Program-made: the position numbers and the translations under genes
Shown here: positions 15,920 through 23,658 of the stretch, piece after piece
How the letters are laid out: each line of letters opens with the position of its first letter
Position numbering within the stretch: the stretch's first letter is position 1
Notes under the pieces: generated by a model
What the model saw: only the letters and a program-made list of their open reading frames with translations
Told to the model about the DNA's origin: nothing
Database searches by the model: none
Assembly (NCBI GenBank): GCA_035294325.1
Contig: DATGLE010000160.1
Coordinates: 1 to 40,287, forward strand
Direction of reading: 5' to 3'
Length of the DNA: 40,287 bases
From: DATGLE01 sp035294325
GTDB lineage: Bacteria; Chloroflexota; Ktedonobacteria; Ktedonobacterales; Ktedonobacteraceae

Positions 15920-18900
15920 TTACCGGCATAAGATTTCTTCGGTTGAGCCAAAGAACCGCGCCGGCTGAACGCGAATAGCGGCCCCCATCGGACAGGCCAG
16001 GACACACGCCTGGTCGTTGTAGCCTGCGCAAAGATCGCACTTGATCGCTATCTTCTTGCGCATAGCTTCCAGGGCATCGCGGGGCGGTATATGATCGAGA
16101 GGGCCGGGGGCCGCATGCTTCTTCTCGATGGCGGCGATGCGCGCCATTGGCAGCGCCTTTCGCCCACGCTGGCGCTCCGTAACAATGCCCTTTGTGAAAA
16201 AGCTGCTGAAGCGCTGCCACGACGAGGCGGCTTCCGTCCCGCCGGCCTCATCCGCCACATCCACAATCGAAATCGCGCCATATGGACAGCGCTCCGCGCA
16301 AATGCCACAGCCGATGCAACTCTCGGTGATATACACCTCACCGTTGGGCAGGCGCGCAATGCCCGCCCGGCTACAGAGCATGCACACCGGGTCCTGGCAC
16401 TGCCGGCAGGCGGTAGCGATACTGAGGTTGCCAATGACCATACCTTTGCGATTCATGCGTGAATGCCCGTGGCGCCGCTCGCAGGCTTCTTCGCATTCGC
16501 CACAGTGAATGCATTTAGCCAGGTCGATGACCAGGACGTCGCTGCCCTCAACCACGCCATGATTGACCAGCGAATGAAGCAGAGCATGGGACGCATGATG
16601 CTCCTGCGCGCTCGTAGCCCCGGCGGTTGCCGAAGCGCTTTCCATATACTGTCGCAGGCGTATGGTAAAGCGCTGGTTCACTTCTGGATAGCGCTGGAAA
16701 AGAGCGAGCATGACATGATGCGGCACCTCGGCCACCCGCGCGCGACTGATGGCGGTCACGCTCACGGCGCGATCATCGCCCAGCAGGTCGAGACCGCCAG
16801 CGAAATAGTCTCCGCTCTGTCGATAGGCGATGACGCGCTCGTCGCTGCTCTGGTAGCCCGTTCCGGGCGCCCTCCGGCGCGTGACTTTGACGAAGCCTTC
16901 CAGCAGGATGTGCAGCGTCTCTCGCGCTGGACGGCCCTCCCCACTGACTTCCCCGAAGAGACGTTCGCCACGCTCGTAATGCCGCACCTGCGTCTGCTGG
17001 ATAAGCGCTCCCAGGTCGGCATCGGAGACGCCCTGGAAGAGCGACATGCGTTTCAGAATGCCGCCGATGGATCGCGCATTGCTCAACTGCTCGAAGATCT
17101 GCCGCGCCTGCGGGACCAGTTCCATATAGCGCTGCATAACCTGCTCTGGCACCTGCAAGACCAGCGCCTCTGTATGTGCCCGCACCGTGATCACCGAGGG
17201 CTGGCCGGTGAGCATGGTATGCTCGCCTATGTGCTCCCCACGACCAAGCACACCAATGAGCAGCTCTTTACCGCCGGTCTCACTGGTCATGACGGCAAGC
17301 TGGCCTTCAAAAATAAAGAAAAGGTCGCGCCCATACTCGCCCTCACGTATCAGCGTTGCGCCCGGCTCAAGCGACACGAGCCGCGAAGAAAGATAGAGGT
17401 GCAATACATAACGTTCCGGCGCTCCTATCAGGCTGCCGAAGACGCCCTGTTCGCGCAGGCGAGCGATCAGTTGTGGCGCGCTCCAGCCAGGCGGAAGGAC
17501 ACTCGCTATGCGCTGCATGTCAACCTCCTGCTGCCAGGAGATGCCGACGCGCTGCTTGAGCGAGAGCATCAAGAGGTCACGGTGGTTATCGACGGGACAA
17601 ACCGGCACACAGGAGCCACACATAACGCATTCCTGTGTGAAGCGCGCGACCTGATCGGTAACAGTTTCGGAAATCGTGGCCCGGTTGAGATCGGCGATGG
17701 TAATCAACGATGACATAGGCACAGGACAGGCCGCCATGCAGCGATCACAGCCGATGCACATATCGATCTCAAAACGCAGTCGCGGATCGGTGAGTGTCTG
17801 GATATCTTCGCGGTGCCGGATGCCAGTGATCGCGGATGGCGATACAGGCGGGACGCTGGCCGTTGCTCCGGCGAGTTGCGGCTGCACTTCCGCCAGCGGA
17901 TTGGCGAAAGTTGATCTCTGCGCCGGGGTCATATTCGGGAACGAGCAGTATATCAAGGTATTGCCAACTACTACGCGATCACCGTGCGCGAGGTGATAGG
18001 CATTGTTGATCTTGACTTTATTCACAAAGACACCGTTGCTGCTGTCGAGGTCGCGAATATAGAAGCCGTCCGGCGCGGAAAAGATCTCCGCGTGGGTACG
18101 AGACACGGCGGCATCGTGCAGCGGAATATCACACTCCTTGCTGCGCCCCAGAATGAAGCGCGGACGATGCGCCAGAGAGATCGTTGCCGGAGCGCTATCC
18201 GCGCTGATAATGATGAGCGAGGGCGCATCCGCAGCCGCGTTCAACACATCGGCGGGAATAGCGCGAGATGAGCTGGTGTGCAGTCGGGAACCCTGGATGT
18301 GCATGAAGAGGGTCGACGTACCGGCGGACGCGTCAGGTCTTCCGCTGTGCGCCGGAATCATAGCGGTGCCTGCCAGCGTGCTATCCTGCCTGGTCATGTG
18401 CAGGTTGGCTTCCGGTACCCCCTGGTTGTTCAGCCACTCTTCAAGGTCGAAATTATCGGCGAACAGGTATTGAGCTACCGGCGCCAGGTTGACGCGATGA
18501 TCGATGGCGCGTTTGAAGGCCAGAGCGTGGCGGCGATTGCCCAGGAAGAGGGCACCCAGCGGCAGGCCATCTTTGAGCACGACCTTGCGATAGCTGCGCG
18601 GCACGGGATCGGCAACCACCTCCTGGAAATAGTGAGCATATTGCGGAGGAAAGGTCGTCAATCCAATTGCTACGAAGTCCAGCCCATTCAGAGATGTCGC
18701 GTTATAAAAGGCGCCGGGTCGAAACCCCTGGCCGGTATCGAGCAGATCGAGCATGCTATAGGCGGCGGTGCGCGCCTGCTGGAGCGCGGGATACCACTGG
18801 CCGTGCACGCGAACACGTCCGGTATACACGTCGGTCGTTTCGACGACATCGCCCGCGGCATAGATATCGGGCATATTGGTGCGCATGTAGTCATCGACAC

Positions 18901-19678
18901 GCACGCCGCGTTCACAGTGAATACCGCTGACCTGGATGAAATCGATGATCGGTTCAATGCCGATAGCAATAAGCAGCAAATCGCAGGGCAGACGCGCGCC
19001 CGAAGAAGTAACGACCCCGCTCACCTGCCCATCTTTGCCAGTGATCTCTACAACGGCTTCCCCGGTACGCACATCGATGCCGGCGCGCCGCTCCTCATGC
19101 AACACGAGATCAGAGGCAGTGGCGTCAAGTATTTCAGACCAGATGACGTTGTTGCGTAACAGGTGCGTGACCTGATAGCCGCGCTGGTTGAGCGCCTCCG
19201 CGCTCTCCAGGGCCAGCGTGCCACCACCATAAACGACGACGCGCTCTATGGCCGGCAGGCGGCGCAGTATTTCCTGATAGTCGGCAACGGTGCGCAACGT
19301 TGTCACGCCTGCCAGGTCAAGTCCAGGACAGGCGAGACGCCTGGGACGGGCACCGCTGGCGAGGAGTAATGTATGATACTCTATCCACTGTCCGTCCTGG
19401 AGTTGCACACAGTGTTGCATAGCATTGATGCCGACCACGCGCCCCGCTATAAAGCGAATACGGTGTTCCTGGTAGAAGGTATGGGGACGCGCCCAGAGCT
19501 TATGTTCCGGTACGCGACCTGCCAGATAGTCCTTGAGGGCGGGCCGGTAATACACGGGAAAGGGATCATCCGCGATGATAGTAATGAGGGCTGCGGGATC
19601 TTCGCGGCGTAGAATCTCGGCTGCGGTCACTCCCGCAATACCATTGCCGATAATCAGGTAGGACGACTGGACGCTCAC
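15920..19678 (-). CDS. Multidomain redox-signalling fusion: FAD oxidoreductase, FHA, ferredoxin, two cNMP-type domains, ferredoxin
   Basis: A 1252-residue cytoplasmic protein. Domains in order: a pyridine nucleotide-disulfide oxidoreductase (1-400) with FAD motif GNGIAG at 11-16, NAD motif VVYGGGTLALESA near 148-160 and YAAGDVVE at 273; an FHA domain (about 506-578) with GRSKECDIPL, VSRTHAEI and SSNGVFVN; two ferredoxin motifs, CIGCDRCMAACP (641) and CVMCGSCVPVCP (684); two cyclic-nucleotide-binding-type domains (about 760-850 and 885-1000); a C-terminal multi-cluster ferredoxin with CIHCGECEEAC (1056), CRQCQDPVCMLC (1091), CIGCGICAERCP (1121) and CDLCAGYNDQACVLACP (1214). The second cNMP domain keeps DDRAVSV; the first lacks that Arg. 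It should pass electrons from NAD(P)H through FAD to several [4Fe-4S] clusters, gated by phosphothreonine binding and a ligand. The start is GTG with GAGGAGAAG upstream. Confidence 0.9.
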   Translation of the reverse strand: MSVQSSYLIIGNGIAGVTAAEILRREDPAALITIIADDPFPVYYRPALKDYLAGRVPEHKLWARPHTFYQEHRIRFIAGRVVGINAMQHCVQLQDGQWIEYHTLLLASGARPRRLACPGLDLAGVTTLRTVADYQEILRRLPAIERVVVYGGGTLALESAEALNQRGYQVTHLLRNNVIWSEILDATASDLVLHEERRAGIDVRTGEAVVEITGKDGQVSGVVTSSGARLPCDLLLIAIGIEPIIDFIQVSGIHCERGVRVDDYMRTNMPDIYAAGDVVETTDVYTGRVRVHGQWYPALQQARTAAYSMLDLLDTGQGFRPGAFYNATSLNGLDFVAIGLTTFPPQYAHYFQEVVADPVPRSYRKVVLKDGLPLGALFLGNRRHALAFKRAIDHRVNLAPVAQYLFADNFDLEEWLNNQGVPEANLHMTRQDSTLAGTAMIPAHSGRPDASAGTSTLFMHIQGSRLHTSSSRAIPADVLNAAADAPSLIIISADSAPATISLAHRPRFILGRSKECDIPLHDAAVSRTHAEIFSAPDGFYIRDLDSSNGVFVNKVKINNAYHLAHGDRVVVGNTLIYCSFPNMTPAQRSTFANPLAEVQPQLAGATASVPPVSPSAITGIRHREDIQTLTDPRLRFEIDMCIGCDRCMAACPVPMSSLITIADLNRATISETVTDQVARFTQECVMCGSCVPVCPVDNHRDLLMLSLKQRVGISWQQEVDMQRIASVLPPGWSAPQLIARLREQGVFGSLIGAPERYVLHLYLSSRLVSLEPGATLIREGEYGRDLFFIFEGQLAVMTSETGGKELLIGVLGRGEHIGEHTMLTGQPSVITVRAHTEALVLQVPEQVMQRYMELVPQARQIFEQLSNARSIGGILKRMSLFQGVSDADLGALIQQTQVRHYERGERLFGEVSGEGRPARETLHILLEGFVKVTRRRAPGTGYQSSDERVIAYRQSGDYFAGGLDLLGDDRAVSVTAISRARVAEVPHHVMLALFQRYPEVNQRFTIRLRQYMESASATAGATSAQEHHASHALLHSLVNHGVVEGSDVLVIDLAKCIHCGECEEACERRHGHSRMNRKGMVIGNLSIATACRQCQDPVCMLCSRAGIARLPNGEVYITESCIGCGICAERCPYGAISIVDVADEAGGTEAASSWQRFSSFFTKGIVTERQRGRKALPMARIAAIEKKHAAPGPLDHIPPRDALEAMRKKIAIKCDLCAGYNDQACVLACPMGAAIRVQPARFFGSTEEILCR

Positions 19679-19827
19679 TCAGGACTTCTCCTCGTTGACA
19701 ATCTCCGATAAACACTACTTAACTAAGCGTATATATGCATCAATGAGGAACATAATGATATACTCTGTAGTACCCCGGTCCTATTGAGAGCGGCCGGTTC
19801 TGGTCTCTGGTGGCCGGGACCAGCTCT

Positions 19828-19849
19828 TGCTCGCGCCTGCGGCGCTCGC
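19828..19849 (+). repeat. Solitary module A of the tripartite element
   Basis: An exact match to the module A consensus CGCGCCTGCGGCGCTCG with its flanks, but no long palindrome follows. It may be a decayed copy or a half-element. It lies in the 321-base region between the divergent redox fusion and pseudokinase genes. Apart from this and the promoter at 19940 I see no other gene or RNA there. Confidence 0.75.
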
Positions 19850-19939
19850 TTCACAGAGTGTTTTTGGTACAGTTGCGTCGCGCGACCATCCCCCCGAAAA
19901 TTATGTACCCCCCATTGGTCCTGATAGGGCACCAGGAGC

Positions 19940-19967
19940 TTGACTTCAACGTGTCACACTGTATAGA
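19940..19967 (+). promoter_or_regulatory. Sigma-70-like promoter of the pseudokinase-Rieske gene
   Basis: TTGACT (19940-19945) and TATAGA (19962-19967) with a 16-base spacer, about 30 bases before the ATG. Confidence 0.5.
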
Positions 19968-19999
19968 TAATGTAGAGGTGTACCTGAAAAGGGGGGCAT

Positions 20000-21841
20000 A
20001 TGTCGTTAGTATCATTGCCGATAGACCAGCTTGCAGGCGTGACTCTGGGACCTTATCGGGTCGAACAACTGCTTGGCTGCGGGAAGCTCAACGCCGTCTA
20101 TACGCTTCGGCAGCAAGGACGGGACGAGGAGGAGATGCTTACGCTCTTTATCATCCCCGATCAACTCTCCTCTCTGGCCCGCGAGCGGTTCATGAACCGC
20201 TTTCTGCAAGAGATGTCGCTGCTGAAGCAGTTGCAGCATCCATATATTTTGCCTATCTATGATTATGGGGAGCAGTACGGATATCCCTATTTCGTTACGC
20301 CCCTGGTGTCGAGCGGCTCGCTGGCAAAGGTGCTCAAGCAACAAATCCGCTTCACTCCCGCTCAGGCCCTGGAGATTCTCAAACAGGTATCCGAGGGCCT
20401 CGATTTCGCGCATCACGCCGGCGTAGTGCATGGAGCATTGAAGCCGGCGAACATCCTGCTGAACGATGAGCAAAAGGTTCTGATCGCGGGCTTTGGTCTT
20501 GGGCGTATACTGGCGATGCAGGGCATCGAGCATAGCGAACATCCCTATGCCCACCTCTTCAGTATCGCGGGAACATTTTTAGGTGCGCCCGAATATCTGG
20601 CGCCCGAAGTGGTGGAGGGTGCCCCCGGGGATGCGCGCTCGGACGTATACGCCCTGGGGATTGTATTATTTGAGCTGCTGGCCGGTAGACCTCCGTTTAG
20701 CGGAGGCGACCCGTTGACAGTAGCAATGCAGCATGTTCAGCAACCTGTTCCCTCATTGAAAGAGGTATATCCCGATGCATCCCCCGCCCTGGATCTGGCA
20801 CTGCAACAGGCGCTGGCGCGTGATCCGGCGCAGCGCTTCTCATCGGCTGGCAGATTAGCGCATGCCTTCGAGCGCGTCCTCCAGCTTCAGGAGATGGCGG
20901 AGAAACCGCCTGCCGCGGCCCCGCGCAATACAGCGGCAGCCGGTGACGCTGTAACCATGCCGCCCACCGTTAACTGGTTTGAAGAAGAGTTAATCGCGAG
21001 CAGGCAGCAGGGCACGATGCAGGCGGATCCCGCTTCCGCGACAACGCAGGCCGTCCAGTCAGGGGTGGTCTTCCCAGAGGCGCAGAGCGCTTCCGCCGGT
21101 GCCGGGGCCGTTGATCCTTTCGTCTGGTGGACAACGACAGCGCTGCCGGAAACGAAAGCAGCGGAGGCGGGAACGCTCAATCCTGGCCCGCGCTCTGGCA
21201 GGTCCCGCACGAAACGGGGCCGTGCACTCGATAAGTCGCGCCGGCGCACGGTTGCTCTGCTGGCGACGGGCGGAGTTATCGCTGTGGGCGTGCTTGGCGC
21301 AGGTGGTTTGAGTCTGGCGCATCTCCTGAAACATCATACCGGTCAGACCGCCACGCAAACGCCCGCAACCGCGAACACACAGGCAACGCAGCCACAAAAT
21401 ACGCCTATGTCCACGGCCACTTCCGCGCCGACCACGACCCCCACGGCCCAGCACAAGCAGCAGCAGCCGACATCAACGGCTTCCCCAACACCTACAAGGC
21501 AGCCGCCCACCCCAACACCGACGCCGGGACATACCGGTACAGTCATCGGGAGCACGAACCAGGGCACAAACACGGCTAAACTATTTACCAATCCGGCGGA
21601 TGGTCGTGGAAGCTGGTTGATACGTCTTCCCGGCGGCAGCTTTGTGGCTTTTGAGCGTGCCTGCACCCACCAGGGTGTGCCGGTAAATTATAACGCCGGC
21701 AGCGGCAAACTCGTTTGCCCGGCTCACGGCGCAATATTTGATCCTGCCGCCGGCGCCCGAGTCGTCCGGGGACCTGCTAACAGGCCGCTGGCCTCGGTGC
21801 CGATCCGCGTGAACGGCGATGGAACGATCACAACGGGCTAA
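20000..21841 (+). CDS. Membrane pseudokinase fused to an extracytoplasmic Rieske [2Fe-2S] domain
   Basis: A 613-residue protein. Residues about 16-285 have the bacterial Ser/Thr kinase fold (PYRVEQLLGCG, HPYILPIYDYG, APEYLAPEVVEG, SDVYALGIVLFELLAGRPPF). Three catalytic residues are gone: the beta-3 Lys is absent (LTLFIIP), the HRD loop reads HGALKPAN (144-151) and DFG reads GFG (164-166). It is therefore predicted to be a pseudokinase. A disordered linker, a basic stretch and one membrane helix (about 418-443) follow, then a Thr/Pro/Gln-rich spacer. The C-terminal Rieske domain (about 512-613) has ligands Cys555-x-His557 (CTHQG) and Cys573-x2-His576 (CPAHG). AAGGGG precedes the ATG. Transcribed divergently from the FHA/ferredoxin fusion gene. 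Confidence 0.9.
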   Translation: MSLVSLPIDQLAGVTLGPYRVEQLLGCGKLNAVYTLRQQGRDEEEMLTLFIIPDQLSSLARERFMNRFLQEMSLLKQLQHPYILPIYDYGEQYGYPYFVTPLVSSGSLAKVLKQQIRFTPAQALEILKQVSEGLDFAHHAGVVHGALKPANILLNDEQKVLIAGFGLGRILAMQGIEHSEHPYAHLFSIAGTFLGAPEYLAPEVVEGAPGDARSDVYALGIVLFELLAGRPPFSGGDPLTVAMQHVQQPVPSLKEVYPDASPALDLALQQALARDPAQRFSSAGRLAHAFERVLQLQEMAEKPPAAAPRNTAAAGDAVTMPPTVNWFEEELIASRQQGTMQADPASATTQAVQSGVVFPEAQSASAGAGAVDPFVWWTTTALPETKAAEAGTLNPGPRSGRSRTKRGRALDKSRRRTVALLATGGVIAVGVLGAGGLSLAHLLKHHTGQTATQTPATANTQATQPQNTPMSTATSAPTTTPTAQHKQQQPTSTASPTPTRQPPTPTPTPGHTGTVIGSTNQGTNTAKLFTNPADGRGSWLIRLPGGSFVAFERACTHQGVPVNYNAGSGKLVCPAHGAIFDPAAGARVVRGPANRPLASVPIRVNGDGTITTG

Positions 21842-21852
21842 CTGCTCCGGTA

Positions 21853-21881
21853 TTGACAAAGCGCATCTTGCCTGCTATGCT
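21853..21881 (+). promoter_or_regulatory. Promoter of the serS T-box leader
   Basis: A consensus TTGACA (21853-21858) and TATGCT (21876-21881) with an ideal 17-base spacer. The predicted start near 21888 is directly upstream of the T-box. Confidence 0.75.
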
Positions 21882-21887
21882 GACACG

Positions 21888-22147
21888 AGAAACAATGAAA
21901 CAGCGCAACGACAATGAACGGGACAAGTAGCTCGTGCCGGGCAACAGAGAGCTGCGGGCAGGTGCAACGCAGCAGTCAGCAGGAGCGAAATCCACCCGCG
22001 AGTCTGCGCGATGAGCGTCTGACGGCAGCCCCCGTTACCGGGCAAAAACGAGTCTCATCGCTCGATCTTCTACGATGAGAGAATCAAGGTGGCACCACGA
22101 TAGAGTATATGCAGCGCTATCGTCCTTCCGGGACGTGGCGCTTTTTT
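21888..22147 (+). promoter_or_regulatory. Serine T-box riboswitch leader
   Basis: T-box leaders sense uncharged tRNA and control transcription termination ahead of synthetase genes. The stem I region contains AGAGAGCTGCGGGCAGGTGC and its pairing partner. The candidate specifier codon TCC (serine) sits at 21991-21993 in GAAATCCACC. The T-box sequence AAGGTGGCACC is at 22086-22096. The variable base in TGGCACC is C, which pairs with a G discriminator, and tRNA-Ser has G73. Specifier, T-box base and the downstream serS agree, so the ligand is predicted to be tRNA-Ser (GGA). Confidence 0.9.
22113..22147 (+). terminator. Intrinsic terminator of the T-box
   Basis: A hairpin with arms AGCGC-tat-CGTCC and GGACG-tg-GCGCT is followed by a run of T (22142-22147). 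The left arm would pair with the T-box region in the alternative antiterminator. Confidence 0.85.
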
Positions 22148-22167
22148 GTTGTTTTCGACAGCCAGTC

Positions 22168-22270
22168 GCGCGGCTGTGCCGCGCCAGGCAATGGATGTGG
22201 TTTTGTAAAACGGGCGAAGCGCCCGTTTTACAAAACCACATCCATCAGCCGAGCGCCGCAGGCGCGAGCA
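22168..22270 (-). repeat. Tripartite palindromic element, copy 6 (B-P-A, reverse orientation)
   Basis: Module B is GCGCGGCTGTGCCGCGC at 22168-22184. P is a perfect palindrome with 26-nt arms (22191-22216 and 22220-22245) around AAG, core GGGCGAAGCGCCC. Module A is the reverse complement of the consensus at 22248-22270. It lies between the T-box terminator and the serS ribosome binding site, so every serS mRNA carries it. Confidence 0.92.
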
Positions 22271-22287
22271 AAGGAAGGATAAATCAT

Positions 22288-23595
22288 ATGCTGGATCTCG
22301 CATTTATTCGCATGCACCCGGATGTCGTCAAAGAGGCGGCGCGGGTGAAAAATAATCCTATCGATATCGACGGCCTGCTGGCCCTGGATCAGCAGGTGCT
22401 CACCCTCCAGCGGGAAGTCGAGGAGGCGCGGGCGCAGCAGAATGCGCTTTCGAAGCGCATTCAACAGGCCGCGAAAGAGAAGAACATCGAACTGCGTAAC
22501 GCGCTCATCGCCGAGGGCAAGCAGCTCGCGGAGACGATCAAGGAGAAGGAGCCACTGCTGAGCCAGTTGCAGGAGGAGCGCTACCAGATGCTGCTGCTCG
22601 TCCCGAACATTCCCGATCCGAGCGCTCCCATCGGCAAAGACGAGAACGATAACGTTCCGGTCAAGTATTGGGGCGAGAAGCCGGTCTTCGACTTTCAGCC
22701 GCTCGATCACTACGAGTTGATGCAGAAGCTTGATCTGGTGGATATCGAGCGCGCCGTAAAAATCGCGGGGAGCCGCAGCTACGCGCTCAAGGGCGACGCC
22801 GCCCGCCTGGAGCTGGCGCTGATGCACTTCGCCTTTGATCGTATCGCGCGCAAGGGCTTTACACCGCTGATCGTGCCGGCGATGGCACGCGATTTCTGCT
22901 TTATCGGCAACGGCCAGTTCCCCAAAGGGCGCGATCAGGTCTATCAGATCGATGAGCAGGATCTCTTCCTGGTGGGGACCGCCGAGGTCTCGATTACCGG
23001 CATGTATAAGGATGAGATTTTCAAAGCCGAAGATCTGCCCATGACCTTCGTCGGCTTCTGCCCCTGCTTCCGCCAGGAGGCCGGCACCTACGGCAAGGAT
23101 ACGCGCGGCGTCTTCCGCATCCACCAGTTCAACAAGGTCGAGCAGTACGTCATCTGCCGCGCCGACCACGAGGAATCGGTGCGCTGGCACGAACAATTGC
23201 TGCGAAATTCGGAGGAGCTGGTGCAGGCGCTCGAACTGCCCTATCGCGTCGTCAACGTGTGTACGGGCGATATGGGCGATGGCAAGGTCGGGATGTACGA
23301 TCTGGAATGCTGGATACCGAGCGAGGGGCGCTATCGCGAAACACATTCGTGCTCGTACTTCCATGACTGGCAGGCGCGCCGCGTCAACATACGCTACCGC
23401 GACGAGGATGGCAAGCTTAAATTCGTGCATACGCTCAATAATACCGCGCTGGCCTCGCCGCGTATCCTGATCCCGCTGCTGGAGACGCATCAGCAGGCCG
23501 ATGGCAGCGTGCGCATCCCGGAAGCGCTGCGCCCCTACATGGGCGGCCAGCAATATATTGTCCCAGATGCCCGCAAGGGGCGTCTCTACATGTAG
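22288..23595 (+). CDS. serS: Seryl-tRNA synthetase
   Basis: Class II synthetase charging tRNA-Ser, 435 residues. It has an N-terminal long antiparallel coiled-coil arm (about 30-105), class II motif 2 FRQEAGTYGKDTRG with HQFNKVEQ, and motif 3 NNTALASPRILIPLLETHQQ. ATG 22288 follows AAGGAAGG and starts the standard MLDLAFIRMHPDVVKEAAR. The open frame continues upstream but only through leader and repeat. Expression is controlled by the serine T-box. The last nine residues (DARKGRLYM) follow the usual family end IPEALRPYMGG and are encoded by the left half of a perfect palindrome, so the C-terminus seems to have been extended by that repeat. Confidence 0.97.
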   Translation: MLDLAFIRMHPDVVKEAARVKNNPIDIDGLLALDQQVLTLQREVEEARAQQNALSKRIQQAAKEKNIELRNALIAEGKQLAETIKEKEPLLSQLQEERYQMLLLVPNIPDPSAPIGKDENDNVPVKYWGEKPVFDFQPLDHYELMQKLDLVDIERAVKIAGSRSYALKGDAARLELALMHFAFDRIARKGFTPLIVPAMARDFCFIGNGQFPKGRDQVYQIDEQDLFLVGTAEVSITGMYKDEIFKAEDLPMTFVGFCPCFRQEAGTYGKDTRGVFRIHQFNKVEQYVICRADHEESVRWHEQLLRNSEELVQALELPYRVVNVCTGDMGDGKVGMYDLECWIPSEGRYRETHSCSYFHDWQARRVNIRYRDEDGKLKFVHTLNNTALASPRILIPLLETHQQADGSVRIPEALRPYMGGQQYIVPDARKGRLYM

Positions 23596-23612
23596 AGACG
23601 CCCCTTGCGGGC
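23569..23612. terminator. 44-bp perfect palindrome over the serS stop codon
   Basis: Arms of 22 nt meet with no loop: GCCCGCAAGGGGCGTCTCTA at the left end and its exact complement on the right, centred at CA|TG (23590/23591). It would form a strong hairpin at the 3' end of serS. There is no T-run, so a terminator role is only inferred. It may be a separate repeat type. Confidence 0.7.
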
Positions 23613-23658
23613 GCCTGCCTTACCTCGCCTTACCCATCACCCGCAACAAGGATTTTCA

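Noticed and set aside
16463..17713. Open frame of about 415 codons on the plus strand
   Set aside because: Antisense to the 1252-residue fusion gene, which has clear motifs throughout. The shadow has none.
22228..23553. Open frame of about 440 codons on the minus strand
   Set aside because: Antisense shadow of serS.
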